Below, piece by piece: positions 49,111-60,600 of a stretch of DNA of 64,000 bases. The translations under genes were made by a program, and so were the position numbers. Source of the stretch: Cycas panzhihuaensis. Lineage: Eukaryota; Cycadophyta. The notes under the pieces were generated by a model. The model had not been told where the DNA came from. It searched no databases and saw nothing but the letters and a program-made list of their open reading frames with translations. The stretch covers positions 252,442,561-252,506,560 of the forward strand of contig CM041465.1 of NCBI GenBank assembly GCA_023213395.1, given 5' to 3'. The first letter of the stretch is position 1; every line of letters starts with the position of its first letter.

Positions 49111-50090
49111 CCTTATTCCACTTCTTCTTCTACTTTTGTTTGTAGTTCTCTTATGAGTTTGGTGTGGAACCAATGCATCATGAAGAGTACAAAGACTTGT
49201 ACCATGAAGATGAAGCTTTGAAGGAAGAATTAGAGAACCTAGCGAAGGAAGACCTTCCCAAATTGCTTGGAAGGATGGTCTACTTTTCAAAGGGGAGCAA
49301 TCTATGTTCCATCAAAAGGAGACAAGATCAAGTGGTTTAGAGAAGCCCATACTTCTAAAGTAGTCGGTCACTTTGGTATAGAGAAGACTTTAGCAAACTT
49401 GAGAAGATATGTTGTATAGCCAAAATGCAAAATGATGTAAAAAATATGTAAAAGTATGTGTAATGTGTAATACTTCTAAGCCTTCTTCTAGAAAATTAGG
49501 ATTGTATACACCACTACCTATTCCCACTAGGCCTTGGGAAAGTATTCCATTGATTTTTAGGGGACTTCTGACTAGGAAGGGACATGATTATCTTTTGTTG
49601 TTGTAGATAGGTTTAGTAAAATGATATGTCTAATACCTTGTAAGAAGACAATCATGTACAGAGCAAATGAGTTATTCTTCGAGCATGTATGGAAGAATTT
49701 TGCTTGCCTTCTTCCATCATTTCGCATCAGACACTCGATTCCTTTCATCATTTTGGAAGTCACTATGGGAGATGATGGATACCAAACTGAAGAGGAGTAC
49801 AAGTTTCCATCCTCAAACAGATGGACAAACCAAGTAGTGAATAGAACTTTGGTACATCTATCGAGGGATACAATTCCAAGCATCCAAAGACTTGGGATGA
49901 ATCATTGGCTTTTCTACAATTTGCTTTTAATAGAGCAATGCATGCATCACACTCTAAAGCACCTTTGAAGTTTGTTTGGGATACTTACCTCAAAGTCCAT
50001 TTGACTTAGAGTTTTCCATGCAAGCTAAGGAAGGATCCACAAAGAGAAGGAGGAGCATGACAAGGCTTTAAGATACTTGAGAGGATCCAG
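49111..50090 (+). pseudogene. Integrase of element F, core
   Basis: GAIYVPSKGDKIKWFREAHT and VGHFGIEKTLANLRRY (His residues of HHCC) start the enzyme. The Cys pair region is degraded. [16 protein letters not shown]-type sequence follows the decayed first Asp. [10 protein letters not shown] aligns with the second Asp region, [10 protein letters not shown] precedes the missing Glu region, and then NRAMHASHSKAPLKFVW. At least six stops or shifts. Confidence 0.78.
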
Positions 50091-50626
50091 AGAGTCCACA
50101 AAGAAGTACATGATCAACTTCTAAGGACTCAACAAAAGTACAAGGAAAGATATGACAAGCATAGGCAAGAGTGTACTTTCCAAGAAGGAGATTTAGTATG
50201 GTTATACTTGAGCAAGGAGAGGTTAAAAGGAGAAGGTAAGAAACTCAAACCTATAAGGTATGGACCATTCAAGATTTTGAGAAAAGTAGGTGGCAATGCT
50301 TTCCAACTTGATCTTCCACCTTATATGCAAATATATTCAAGAGTAAATGTTGAATACTTAAAACTCTTTGAGCCCTCCATGCTAGATGAGGAACAGACCA
50401 GCTCACTTTACCTTCGCTTGATGATTCAGATTTAGAAAGTGAGGAGCCTCTCAAGGAAGATTGTATCTGAGAGAAAATCTACCAAAACAAGACATAAGAC
50501 ACATGAATCTTTCAGTGATTGGAGTAGGTGGCAATTTCCTAGTAAGGCCAAGTGGTTTAGTAGGCAACAAGGAGAACAACACTTCCCCATATCCAATTCT
50601 AAGCCAAACAGAGTTGGCTATTTTCC
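50091..50626 (+). pseudogene. Integrase C-terminal part and tail of element F
   Basis: KYKERYDKHRQECTFQEGD, LVWLYLSKERL, KLKPIRYGPFKILRKVGGNA and FQLDLPPYMQIYSRVNVEYL form the SH3-like GPY/F module. After a stop the frame KSTKTRHKTHESFSDWSRW and PSKAKWFSRQQ gives a tail resembling the CR motif of chromoviruses, which targets chromatin in relatives. That last assignment is tentative. Confidence 0.75.
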
Positions 50627-50640
50627 AAGGAAGGGGGGAG
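50627..50640 (+). other. Polypurine tract of element F
   Basis: AAGGAAGGGGGGAG, three bases before the 3' LTR. It primes plus-strand DNA synthesis in related elements. Confidence 0.88.
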
Positions 50641-50643
50641 CCA

Positions 50644-51691
50644 TGATCCGTGAGGATCTACCATATGTTTACAGTGATGCGAAAATGCTAGTGCATTGGC
50701 ATAACTAAAAGAGATATGGCTAAATGGTATCAAAATTCTATGAAATTTTGTTTAAAGGGATAAGACACATCCAACTAGATGTGTACAAAAGGTGGGGTTC
50801 AGAAAATATCATTTGATTAGAGTTCAAGCCTTGTCTTTGCATAAAAATTAATCCCACAGCTAGCAGAAAAAAATAGAAAATATATATTATAATTATATGA
50901 ATAGAAACATGACCAAATGACATCCAAATGAGCTAAAATTTTGAGGAAGCGGAGGAGACATGAGTTCCGATATGTATACTAAATTTGAGCTGAATTGGAG
51001 TCTGTTAAGGTCATTTACAAGCTACAACTTTTAAGAATTACATGAAGGCCACTTGGATAGCAGAAAAATAGCAAATACATATTATTATTAAATGAATAAA
51101 AATGTAGTCAAATGACATCCAAATGAGCTAAAAATTTGAGGAAGCTGAGGGGACATGCGTTCCTATATGTGTACGAAATTTGAGCTAAATTGGAGTACGT
51201 TAATATCTGTTACAAGCTGCAACATTTTAAGAATTGTATGAAGGCCACTGGACAACATGCATTCGTGGTTAGTGGTTATACTTGCATGATTGCCACTTGT
51301 TAAACATGCAATTCAGGTTTCTTTCTATAAATTGAGCCCTTCTACAGGTTGGAGAGGTGGTTCTTGGATACTTGACTTGGGAAGCATCCTTGGAGAAGCA
51401 TTTGAGGGTTTGAGTCCCCTTATGGTATAATTGTAACATTTATTCCTTGTAATTTTACCATTCTTTGCTAGTTGATTCTCCACCATTAAATGGAGATTTT
51501 CATGGTTTAATAAAAGTATTACTCCTCATACTTTTGGATCAATGTCAATAATAATTGATTTGGTGTAGAATTTTCCTTTCATGGGCTCATTGTTGTTTTG
51601 ATGTTATTGAGTTTTCTACACTAACTCCCAGGATCTCAAGGAGGAAAGGTTGATAATTGATTTCTTCACCAACTAAGCTCTTTTGGGATCA
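50644..51691 (+). repeat. 3' LTR of element F (1048 bp)
   Basis: TGATCCGTGAGGATC start, TTTTGGGATCA end, followed by the duplicated CCAAA. Colinear with the 5' LTR including its 195-bp duplication. TATAAATTGAGCCC recurs at 51327, supporting it as the LTR core promoter. Confidence 0.93.
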
Positions 51692-51696
51692 CCAAA

Positions 51697-52801
51697 GGAC
51701 AAAAGAGAAGAAAAACACACTTTCAAATAGGCTCCAATGAGGTAAATATATGCTAAAACATGAAAACAAGATACAGGGTACCTGTTGGGCTGGGTTGAGG
51801 GTAGATTTACCCCTGCAACTAGTGGAGGAGGGCAGGTCCTGTAAGGTTTGCAGGGTATTTCCCAAAGGGGAGCTGTAGAAGACACTTGCTGGGCAAAATT
51901 AAGGAAGAAATGAGGAGATCTTGCTTGGAAATGCTTGGAGGAGGGTCTCCCACCACGTGACAGAGCTGATGTAGGCATATCTTGAGCTGAAATGGCAGAA
52001 AACGCAGAGTTATAGGCGTACCTGTGAAGGAGAGTAGGAAGAGAGCAGAAGTACAGTAGTAGAACGTGATGTTTGAGAGCCAAGAGATGTGAAATAAAGT
52101 ATTTTTTGGGATATATACCCATCCTAACCCTAATCAAGTGATTAGGGTTTGGTTATGGCTGAGTTGGTCACTTATCCAGGTGGCAATTCCATAAAAAAAG
52201 TGAAAATTTCCACAACGGATAAAAAAAATAAAGTGCAACAGTCGCATCATGGTAAACTTCATGGTACCACAAGAACTTTATGCACTCACATAGTTTACGC
52301 TGCTCGAGACCAAAATGCCAAAATGGCAATGGCCAAGGTTCTAGAAGCCCTAGAAAGAGGTGTGACAGGCCTAAGAGGGGCTGACCCTCCTATTCAGGTG
52401 GCTAGGGACAATCTAGAAGACATGTGAACTAGGCCAAATGAGGCACCAAGAGCTAGAAATCCTAGAAATGTCGTGATGGGGACATAGGATCAGGGTATGA
52501 GCGGATCATAACAGCTGAGCGAGGCCTAAGGTGACATGGAGATAGCACAAAGGGTCATAAAGCACCATGGGGATGCCTACCTGCGTAAAGGTAGGTCCCG
52601 TTGGTCGTCATAGGCCAAAAGTATCACAACTAGCATGATCAAGCAGTAGATGTAAGGTGATCATACAAATGTGGCAAATAATCGCAATGAGGCAATGCTT
52701 CTATCTACCTTTCCAAAGAGACAAAGAAAGGTGAAAAGGAGAAGCATACCGCGCTTACCTAAGTCGACCTATCCATATCTATTCCTGTGAGTCGAGAAAT
52801 A
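51697..52801 (-). repeat. 5' LTR of element C, second part
   Basis: Continues GCCAAAGGACAAAA after guest F and matches 21300-22079 then 31440-31737. It ends GAGAAATA, the decayed CA terminus, then target GGTGG. Confidence 0.92.
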
Positions 52802-52806
52802 GGTGG

Positions 52807-53880
52807 CCATCACACTTCTAAAGCTTGGGGGAGTTAGAGTAGGTTGGACGATCAAGAGACGTGACTTCATTAGATCTGTTGACCTTAGATGATTACATGC
52901 AGCATCCCTATCAAGGTGTCCACTAGGACAACAATGAGGAGGAAGATGGCAGTGTAGCAGGGCTAGTCCCAGAGGCCAAAGAGAAGGTAGGAAAGAGAGA
53001 TAAAACTATCAGAGGAGATGAGGAGGAGGCAAAGGCTATTGAGGATGAGGAGGCACATGGTACTAATATGAAGGTCACCAAGGACAAGACCAAGAAACAT
53101 CACTGATCTAAGGGAGGCCCCTCAGAGGTATTACCCTTTGCCCTTTTGATTTTAACCCATTGTAGTTATTTAATTATATGTTGATTTTGTATGGATTTAT
53201 TAATGATATATGAACTTACTAACTAATAGGAGAGGGTATTACAATGAAGCTTGTCAATAGCATTATTGTCAAGTTATTTCCTATGGTGCATGGAGAGGGA
53301 TAACCTCCTATAGTAAATAGTGGAGAGCTAGCATCGACACATCCCCACATAGTAGTATTTGCCCCCTTATTAAGGGCTATGGAGATGTGGACCACAGAGG
53401 TTCATGAGCTTCATGTGGATGGGATCGATCCAAAGCAAGGTGATCACTTCCAAATGGAGGGAATTAGCTATAGGCCCCGAGTGGGGAGTTAGAGGTCGGA
53501 GGAATAGAGATAATGCCTCCATTTATAGTGGCATCGATATAGATGGCTCCTAGAGCTAAGGTCCAGATTATAATGCTAAAAGAATGACTTGAGGTAGTTC
53601 GGGAAGAAAGGGATCAACTTAAGTCAAGGTATGATTAACTAGTAGAGTAGATGGCAGTCTAATCTTCTATGACTCATACAACGATGAGGATGTAATGATA
53701 CCAGAGGAAGGAGGGCTATCTATAGGATGAAAGTAGTGAGGCCGAGCCATCATAACAGTTGAGGAGGAGTATGGGGGATACTTGGACACCTTTGGAGTAA
53801 AGGAGGCAATAGCCAAGGGATGACACCCCTTGAGGACATGAGTGGTGGTTATAGTTTATATTTTGTAGAAGAAAGCTAGG
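52807..53880 (+). pseudogene. Antisense PMD-like gene of element E, second part
   Basis: It picks up where 19546 stopped. DVTSLDLLTLDDYMQHPYQG matches DATSLDLLT.TDYI..PYRA of A, B and C. An acidic, Lys-rich linker without AGPSG repeats follows, then the intron (53128-53229). The second exon aligns at the TATTTGCCCCC region and the helical tail. The linker is shorter and different from the younger copies, suggesting the AGPSG repeats expanded later. The end is approximate. Confidence 0.65.
53128..53229 (+). other. Intron of the antisense PMD gene, element E
   Basis: Donor GTATTACC after CTCAGAG, a T-rich interior, acceptor ACTAATAG. 102 bp, at the same place as in A, B and C, though the donor differs (GTATTA versus GTGAGA). 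Confidence 0.5.
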
Positions 53881-54548
53881 TCTCTAAGGATAGATGGTTT
53901 ATATATATGATTATACACCCCTATAAGGACCCTAGCTTCCTCATAGGATATTGTATCCCAATTCATATTGTACTTCATTTTTATATATGTATATACATGT
54001 ATATAGGGACCAATTAGTATACCATCATTTTTATGTCTTCAAAGGTACTTATTATGTGGATCTATTTTTGCACGCTTCATCACTCCTACATGTGTATGTG
54101 CTTATTTTATGTAAGTTTTAACTTGATATGTATTCTTGTATATGGAATCATAGCTCATACACTAAGCATACATATATAATCTACATGAATAATGTCATGT
54201 AATTAGGAACTAATTACAACTCCTAGAGGAATCCCATGCCCCCAATATGGGGTTAATCTCATGACCAGCCAAGAATGGTATGAGATAAACCTTGGTGGAG
54301 TGCCCTATAAAGAGGTGACAACATCTAAGGCGAAGGTAGTTTAGGCTTATTTCAAAGTAGGGGAAGGAGTCAAGATGTTTTAATGCCATGCCCCTTATAG
54401 GGAACACCCATCCTCATAGATGGGAGTAGTTTAGGCTTATTTCAGAGTGAGGATTTGGTAGTTTAAGCTCATACCAGAGCAACGTTGGTAGTTTAGGCTC
54501 ATACCAAAGCATCACTTAGTTGCCTCCCTATATTGGAGGGTCAAGAGG
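53881..54548. other. Convergent spacer of element E
   Basis: Non-coding and AT-rich (TATATATG tracts at 53905, 53975, 54170). From 54330 four copies of GGTAGTTTA(G/A)GCTCAT..CA(G/A)AGC stand 30-90 bp apart before the integrase stop. Related to the hairpin units of A, B and C. Confidence 0.6.
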
Positions 54549-55740
54549 TCAATTGTAGAACCTATTAAGGAATTTCCAATTGATAGCCTTTTCAAACTCA
54601 AGACCTTCCTACGTAGTAATGTAATAGACACTATTATTAAGGGATTCCATGACCATAAAAGGGCATATCCATTTGGGGCCAAATTTAAAAAGGTAGTCAT
54701 ATAGTTATTTTAGTTTAAGGACTTGGCCCCCAAGGACTAAAGTCATGGTCATAGTCATTTATCATACATCTTTTAGGCTTTAGCTTTGGACATAAGGTTA
54801 GCGTAATAAGTGACAAGGTATTTTTCATCTAACACCTCAACATCGAGAAGATGGGCTTGGCATTGCCACTCTTTATCTATGAACTCCTTAAGGGAAACCC
54901 TTAAAGGAAGGGATTTCAATCTTAAGAGGTAGTGCCACTTTTAATCTATAGACCAAGGAAAATAGCATCATACCTATGGTCATCCTGATAGATGTTCTAT
55001 AGACCTATAAGGTCAGGTGAAGTTGGAGGTGCTAATCCCATTAGAATTTGGCAATAGTCTTCTTAAGAATGTTGATCAAGATCTTGTTGAAAGATTTGAT
55101 CTAGTGATTGGTATGGGGGTAATATGGAGATGAGGTTTTATAAGAGATTCTAAAACTCTTACAAAGTTTATCCAATTCCTTATTGTCAAATGGGGTCCCG
55201 TATCAGTTATGAGGACATTGGGGACCCCACACCTATAAATGATATGTTGAAAGATGAAGATAACTATTGTCTTGTTTGTTGTTGAGGATAAAAGGATAGC
55301 CTCAACCGACTTTATGAAGTATTCTATTGCTTTTAGAATGAATTTATATTGGGTAGAGGATAGTGGGGTTATGGCCCCAATGAGGTCAAGACCCCATTAG
55401 AAAAATGGCCATGATGACATTACGACATGCAATGCCTTGAAAGGCTAGTGGATTATATTGGAATGCTCTTAGCATTTCTAACACCATTAAGCATAGGTGT
55501 GGGCATCCTTAAAAAGAGATAGCTAATACAAACTCATGTATAAGATTCGTTGGGCCATAGATTAGTTACCAAAATGTCCACTGCAAATGTTGTCATGGCA
55601 TTCATGGAGAACATGATCAGTTTCCTCTAGAGTAAGGCAATAAAAGAGGACATCATCAAATGATTGCTTATAGAATATGTCCTTAATGAGGAAGTACTAT
55701 CGTATGATGGCCCTTATGCATTATCGACTTTATCACTAGT
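54549..55740 (-). pseudogene. Integrase of element E
   Basis: Heavily decayed. The end reads LEFEKAINWKFLNRFYN then TGA. The core is recognisable by DNA alignment with A and C: NKELDKLCKSF-like sequence after the second Asp region (about 55170), LIKILINILKK-like near 55060, and the HHCC region at 55480-55620 (MRFVLAISFLRMPTPMLNGV-like, shifted). No long frame. Confidence 0.72.
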
Positions 55741-57120
55741 ATCTCATGGGGTGCTATTGTCGAGTTAAATAACTAACAATATCATCATACCACTTGTTGT
55801 TGGTCAAGAGATGCTCGTAAGTCTACTAGAGAGCTAAGAAGGGTTCAAAAAGTAAGGAGTCATCAATTGGTATATTGGCGTAATTAAGGAGGGGGCATTA
55901 GCTAGTTTCTACCACAACCATCCCCTTATTTGACTTGTGGTTAATGACCTTCAAGTTATATTCTCGAGGAGAATAACCCATTGACCTTTTCTCTATCAAG
56001 TTGGACCAGGTCATCAAAAAATATAATGGGTCTAATTGAACTATAATATGAGTAGTATTGCCTAGGAGGTAATGGTATAGCTTCTTCACAATGAACAGTA
56101 ATGCTAGGCATTCATTCTTGGCTAGGGGATAACTTAGCTCAACTACCTCGAGAGTATGGCTTATAAAGTAAACGACCCCTTCAATATTAGAGTCATCTTC
56201 CTAAGTGAACATAGCACCAATTGATTTGTTAGTTGGTAAGGTATAGAGGATAAAGAGCTAATTAAATAAAGGAGGGGCCAAACTAGGGACTAAAATGAGA
56301 GCTTTCTTGAGCTCTTAAAAGGCCACTTAGGCTCTAGGGGTCTAAATGAGCAGGGTCCCCTTTTTAAGTAAGTTGGTTAGTGATTTTGTATTGATGGAAA
56401 AATCCTCCAAAAAACATCATAAGAAACCTAATTGCCCCATAAATGACTTAATTTGTCATTGCATATTAGGGGGAGACATCTCAATTACATCTTTGACCTT
56501 ATCTAGGTCAACCTTAATTCCTTCTTACAACAAGAGGAATCTTAAAAGTTTACTAGTCATCATTGTAAAGACATTTTTAAGCAGATTTAGGCTGATATGA
56601 TACATACGACACCTAGTGAAAATCTTCCTTAGGTCCACAGGGCCATCTTATAGGAAAGGCCCATCAAGTCATTTATAAAGACCTCAAGAATCTTGTTAAT
56701 AAGATCATGAAAGATGAACTACATGACCCTTTAGTAAGTTACCCTGGCATTCTTCAAGCCAAAGGACATTGCTTTAGAAGTGAATGTTCCTTAAGGAATA
56801 ATAAAGGTCATTTTATTGCAATTCTCAAGGGATATTTGGATTTAGTTATATCTAGAGAAGCTATCCATTAAGGACATAACTTCAAACCCCATTATACAAT
56901 AAATAATTTGATTGATGAATGGTAGTAGGAAATTATCTTTAGGGTATGCATTATTTATATTCCTAAAGTTAACACAAATCTAAATGGTCTTGTTCTTTAG
57001 TGACCGGGACTATGTTGGACACCCATTTCAGGTAGTCAATTAAAGTGATAAGGCTCATGTTATATAGCTTCTCCACTTCTATCTTAACCACAGCCAGTAG
57101 TTTAGGGTGCAATGGATGTT
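55741..57120 (-). pseudogene. Reverse transcriptase and first RNase H of element E
   Basis: LITLIDYLKWVSNIV matches the RT start DYPKWVSNIV. The catalytic box has become FIND (from FMDD). RNase H retains KKLYHYLLGNTTHIIVQLDP and NLKVINHKSNKGMVVVE. Numerous stops. Confidence 0.75.
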
Positions 57121-58440
57121 ATTTTTGTCGAAGGGGTCGTGCACCTAGAATTGTCATAAGATTGTGGGTGACACTATCAGGGTCAATGCCCTTCATATTA
57201 AAATAGTCCCACATAAACATATCACAAAACTCAAGAAAGAGTTTTGTGTACTCCTCAACCTCCTAGGTGAGCATTCAACACTTATCATGATAATCACCAC
57301 CAATAAGGATAATGTCCTTAGTTGTTCCTACATACAAGACAATCCCTTCCTCAAAGTAGAGGAGAGCTTGGTCAATAGGTCCCATTGGGATCGGCTTAAA
57401 GGAGAGCTAATGGATAATCACTTCTAAAAACTAAACTTATGGTGTTCAAAAGGTAAGTTAGGTGAGGATCCTACTAAATGCTCTAACAAGGCCTCGCTAT
57501 TCTTAAAGTAATCTATCCCATGGATAGTCTTGCTTGTAGGAGGTTGGGGAGTTTGTAGAGGTGTAATGCATCAATAGTAATCAACCAACTAATCCACGTA
57601 ATGGGGTGACTCCTCTAACGAGTTAGAGTACACTCTTATGATAGGTCTCTCTACCTATGCTAAAGCACTTAAAGAGGGCTCAGGGTCACATATAATGGAC
57701 TTGTCATGAGAAAAGATGGATTCTGAATCTTCATCGTCATCATGTATTAATGGGGATTAGCTAGGCCATTTTGGCGAGGTTTCTCGTGTTGGTTAGTTCC
57801 CCACATACATAAGTAAATTTATAGTGCATGGTAAGTAAAAGGGAATCAAGGAGGGGTCTAACACATGGTTGGTAGACCTACCCTCTATCCCCCATGGAAG
57901 GTGGATTAGATCAAAGGAGGAGGAGAATTCCCCCCAAGCATATCCTTAGGAGGAGCAGGGTCTGACTAACTCGTGCTTGTTACATATGATCTGTATAATG
58001 GCAAGACATCCATACCCTAAGGTAGGGGGATTCCCATCTTAGAGGAGATGGGGGAGCTTATAATGAAGGCAACCATGACACATATGGGTTTGGATCAAAT
58101 GGAGGAGGAACATCAATTTGTGATGATTCCCCTCCTGTGATGTTAAGAAAAGAAACTTGTCATGGGGCCTCCTCGTAACCATTGTTGAACTCCCTATTGC
58201 TAAGAATGGCTAAATAGTCATAGCTCCCAACACCAATGGGAGAAAAGTGCACCAAGTTTAATTGAGGGGTAGGGACACCCGCCCTTTCATAGGGTACTTT
58301 ATCCTCAAAGAACCCTACATCAAATGGATCGAATGAGTCCCCTCTCCATCCGCCACCCAAAAATCACTTGGCATGGTTGATGAGAAGGTTAGGTAGGTGG
58401 TGGATCTCAAGTAACAACCTTGATTTTCCCTTGGTGGAAA
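57121..58440 (-). pseudogene. Protease-RT linker of element E pol
   Basis: Aligned by position and by patches such as PIGVGSYDYLAILSNRE and GYEEAP (compare PIGVGSYGYLISFSDDE in A). Rest unrecognisable in translation. Slightly longer than in A. Confidence 0.55.
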
Positions 58441-59179
58441 AATTTCACTTAGCCCCATCATGAGATGAAAACTACTCCTATTTGGTCGACTCAAGGCTAA
58501 CCTAACATGAGGTTATAATCAACATTGATGTCTAGAACAACGATGTCTATTTGTATGGTTTTATCTTCTAATGTGAGAGGGAGTGTCACTATCCCCAATT
58601 GTGCCTTCTCACTCCCATCATACCCTTGGCATCTCTAAGGGATGAGCTCAAGAGAATCTATGCATATCTTTTCTAACATACATATGGGCATAGCATTTAC
58701 TAAAAAGCTATTGTCCACAATGGTCCTCTTGAGGGTGAATTTGGGCATCTCAATTATAATTGTGAAAGGATAGTATTAATGGAGTTACTTATACTTGCCT
58801 GATTAAAGGTCACATGGGTCAAATATGATGAGAGTAGACCTTGCAAAGGAGAAGTGCTCAAGGTATGAATGGATATGTCATTGTACTTAAGAGCCTATAA
58901 AAGGAGGGCTCTCTGATCGAGACAACTCTTAAGGACATCCATCATGGGCATTCCAGGAGAGACTATACAAAGCTCTTCAATAATTGAGAAAGTCTTCTCC
59001 TTCCCCATAAGTTGGAAAATGGCCTGTCTAAATTCATAAAGCCCTGGGTATATAGGTATGGTCTTTGGAACCACAAGAATCTCCATTAAAGGAGTCTCTA
59101 AGGATAATTATTATTACAAAGTGGAGGCCTCGCCAACCTCCTTCATTGCTTAAGAACATACAACCGAACACACTCAAGT
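58441..59179 (-). pseudogene. Protease and gag end of element E, interrupted by element G
   Basis: DIVVLDINVDYNLMLG and VDNSFLVNAM carry the two protease signatures, again with D-N. Upstream, MEILVVPKTIPIYPGLYEFR and ELCIVSPGMPMMDVLKSCLD match the gag-protease junction of A (PKAIPVHPGHYDFR, SLMDVLRSCPEQ). The element stops at 59179, where the copia LTR begins; the rest of gag should lie beyond G, right of the window. Confidence 0.75.
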
Positions 59180-59801
59180 TGTTGGGTATTGTGACAACAA
59201 TTATGGGGCTAAAATTATGGCATGTTTTTGGTGCGGTTTCGCCCCCTAATCTTTCTCAGGGGGTTCTAAGAGGGGCGGGAGCCTCCCTTGGGTGTTGGGG
59301 CGGAACGCCTTCATTAGGAGGGGGTTCGGGGGCGATAGCCCCCGACCTGAAAAATTGGCCATGTAAACCTTATCAAAATGTAAAGAGAATTAGGGTTGTT
59401 CGATACAAATACCCTAGATTCTACGCTGAGATTCGTGTCTTGGATGTTCCTCTCATGTAGCCTGCTTTTAGGCTTTTCTTATTATGTTGTAATGTAATGC
59501 AATGTAATTGTGATGAGGGCTGGTCGATTGTTGTTCCAGAGCACTCTATAACCGTGATGTACTATTTCTCCATTCTACAAAGAATAAAGATCGATACCTT
59601 TCCGTAGGATGTTTCCTCAGACACCGCTAGGGTTTTATCACATTATATCGGTGCACATGTGATGTTTGGCTTTCATTTTCTTATCAGATAATCTTTGATT
59701 TTAGAACTTGCATGTAATTTTAAGTTTCAATTTCAGAACTAGTTGTAAGAATGAAATAGATCTTGGTGGCGCTAAAGGGTTGGGACCTTGTATTCTCAAC
59801 A
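59180..59801 (+). repeat. 5' LTR of element G (622 bp)
   Basis: TGTTGGGTATTGTG start and CTCAACA end form a short inverted repeat TGTTG/CAACA. It includes a GC-rich stretch with CCCCC/GGGGG palindromes (59235-59345). The partner LTR is not in the window, so the left edge rests on the terminal motif and PBS spacing. Confidence 0.75.
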
Positions 59802-59803
59802 AG

Positions 59804-59816
59804 TGGTATCTCGAGC
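59804..59816 (+). other. Primer binding site of element G
   Basis: TGGTATCTCGAGCC, two bases after the LTR, matches the initiator-Met tRNA site TGGTATCAGAGCC except for the middle bases. Confidence 0.82.
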
Positions 59817-59871
59817 CACTCTTTTCTCGCAGAAGTTTGTGAAGGTTTTGGTGTCGCCTTTTCTACACCAA

Positions 59872-60600
59872 ATGGCAAAACTAGCAAGTGTAAAGTTTGA
59901 GGTGGAGAAATTCAATGGCAAGAACAACTTCGAGTTGTGGAAGCTAAAAGCGTCTGATATTCTCAGATAAAGTGGTTTGTACAAAGCCCTCGCAGTAAAT
60001 CAAGAAACCCGCAGGATGGACAATGATGAATGGGATGATTTAGACAAAGGTACTTAGCACAATACAATTGTGTTTCATGGATGAAGTCTTGTTTAACATC
60101 GCAAGGGAGCATACAGCAGCAGGATTGTGGACCCGGTTAGAAGGCCTGTATATGACCAAATCAGTAACGAATTGAATCTACCTAAAGAGGTAATTGTACT
60201 CGTTATGGATGAAGGAAGGTACAAAAATTGCTAACCATTTAAATATTTTTAATACTCTTATTTATCAATTGACTAGTATCAATATTAAAATTGAGGATGA
60301 GGACAAGACTGTTACCCTGTTATGCTTATTACCTGAATCCTGGGATAATATTGTCACCTCAATTAGTTTTAGCACTACAGATGAATTATAATATGATTTT
60401 GTTGTGAGTGCTTTACTAATGGAAGAAGTGCATAGGAAGTCTAGTCTTGAAACCTCCACACCAGAAGCCATGATGAAGGGGTAGAACGCTTGAGAGAGGA
60501 CAAAACTCAAGGGATATATCAAGGTCCAAGTCAAAGAGCAAAAGAGTAAGCTCGTGTTGGCATTGTAATAAGACCGATCACCTCAAGAAGGATTGTTACA
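59872..60600 (+). pseudogene. Gag of element G
   Basis: MAKLASVKFEVEKFNGKNNF and ELWKLKASDIL open the UBN2/retrotran_gag-type domain. MKEGTKIANHLNIFNTLIYQ and INIKIEDEDKTVTLLCLLPE continue it. The knuckle CWHCNKTDHLKKDC (60555-60596) is a perfect C-x2-C-x4-H-x4-C. Four or more frame changes. Confidence 0.85.

Larger units (their letters stand above)
45017..51691 (+). mobile_element. Element F: chromovirus-like Ty3/gypsy retrotransposon
   Basis: 6675 bp, flanked by the target duplication CCAAA (45012-45016, 51692-51696). LTR ends are TGATC...GATCA. The uninterrupted target can be read in C's other LTR near 21300 (GCCAAAGGACAAAA). Order gag, protease, RT, RNase H, integrase on the plus strand. 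The two LTRs differ by only a few percent by eye, yet every coding segment except the 396-codon protease/RT frame is broken. Lineage is inferred from the short integrase tail LDLPPYMQIYSRVNVEYLKL and a final SKAKWFSRQQGEQHFP motif resembling the CR tail of chromoviruses. Confidence 0.93.
19552..52801 (-). mobile_element. Element C: full-length Tat/Ogre-like retrotransposon carrying two guests
   Basis: The target duplication is GGTGG (19547-19551 and 52802-52806). Ends are TGGAACC on the left and GAAATA (CA decayed to TA) on the right. Removing guest B (9360 bp plus 5) and guest F (6675 bp plus 5) leaves about 17.2 kb, with LTRs of about 2821 and 2806 bp. Internal order as in A: gag with a complete capsid region, protease, RT, RNase H, integrase, opposite-strand PMD gene, second RNase H. 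This is the most complete copy in the window and the best template for the family, though every frame is interrupted. It inserted into E's PMD gene. Confidence 0.9.

Noticed and set aside
19000-53900. Two separate short PMD fragments, 18.9-19.5 kb and 52.8-53.9 kb
   Set aside because: They join exactly at the GGTGG target of element C and are two halves of one gene in E.
59220-59350. GC-rich inverted repeats read as a bacterial-type terminator or organelle insert
   Set aside because: They lie inside a copia LTR with good terminal motifs and a PBS; no organelle or bacterial genes are nearby.
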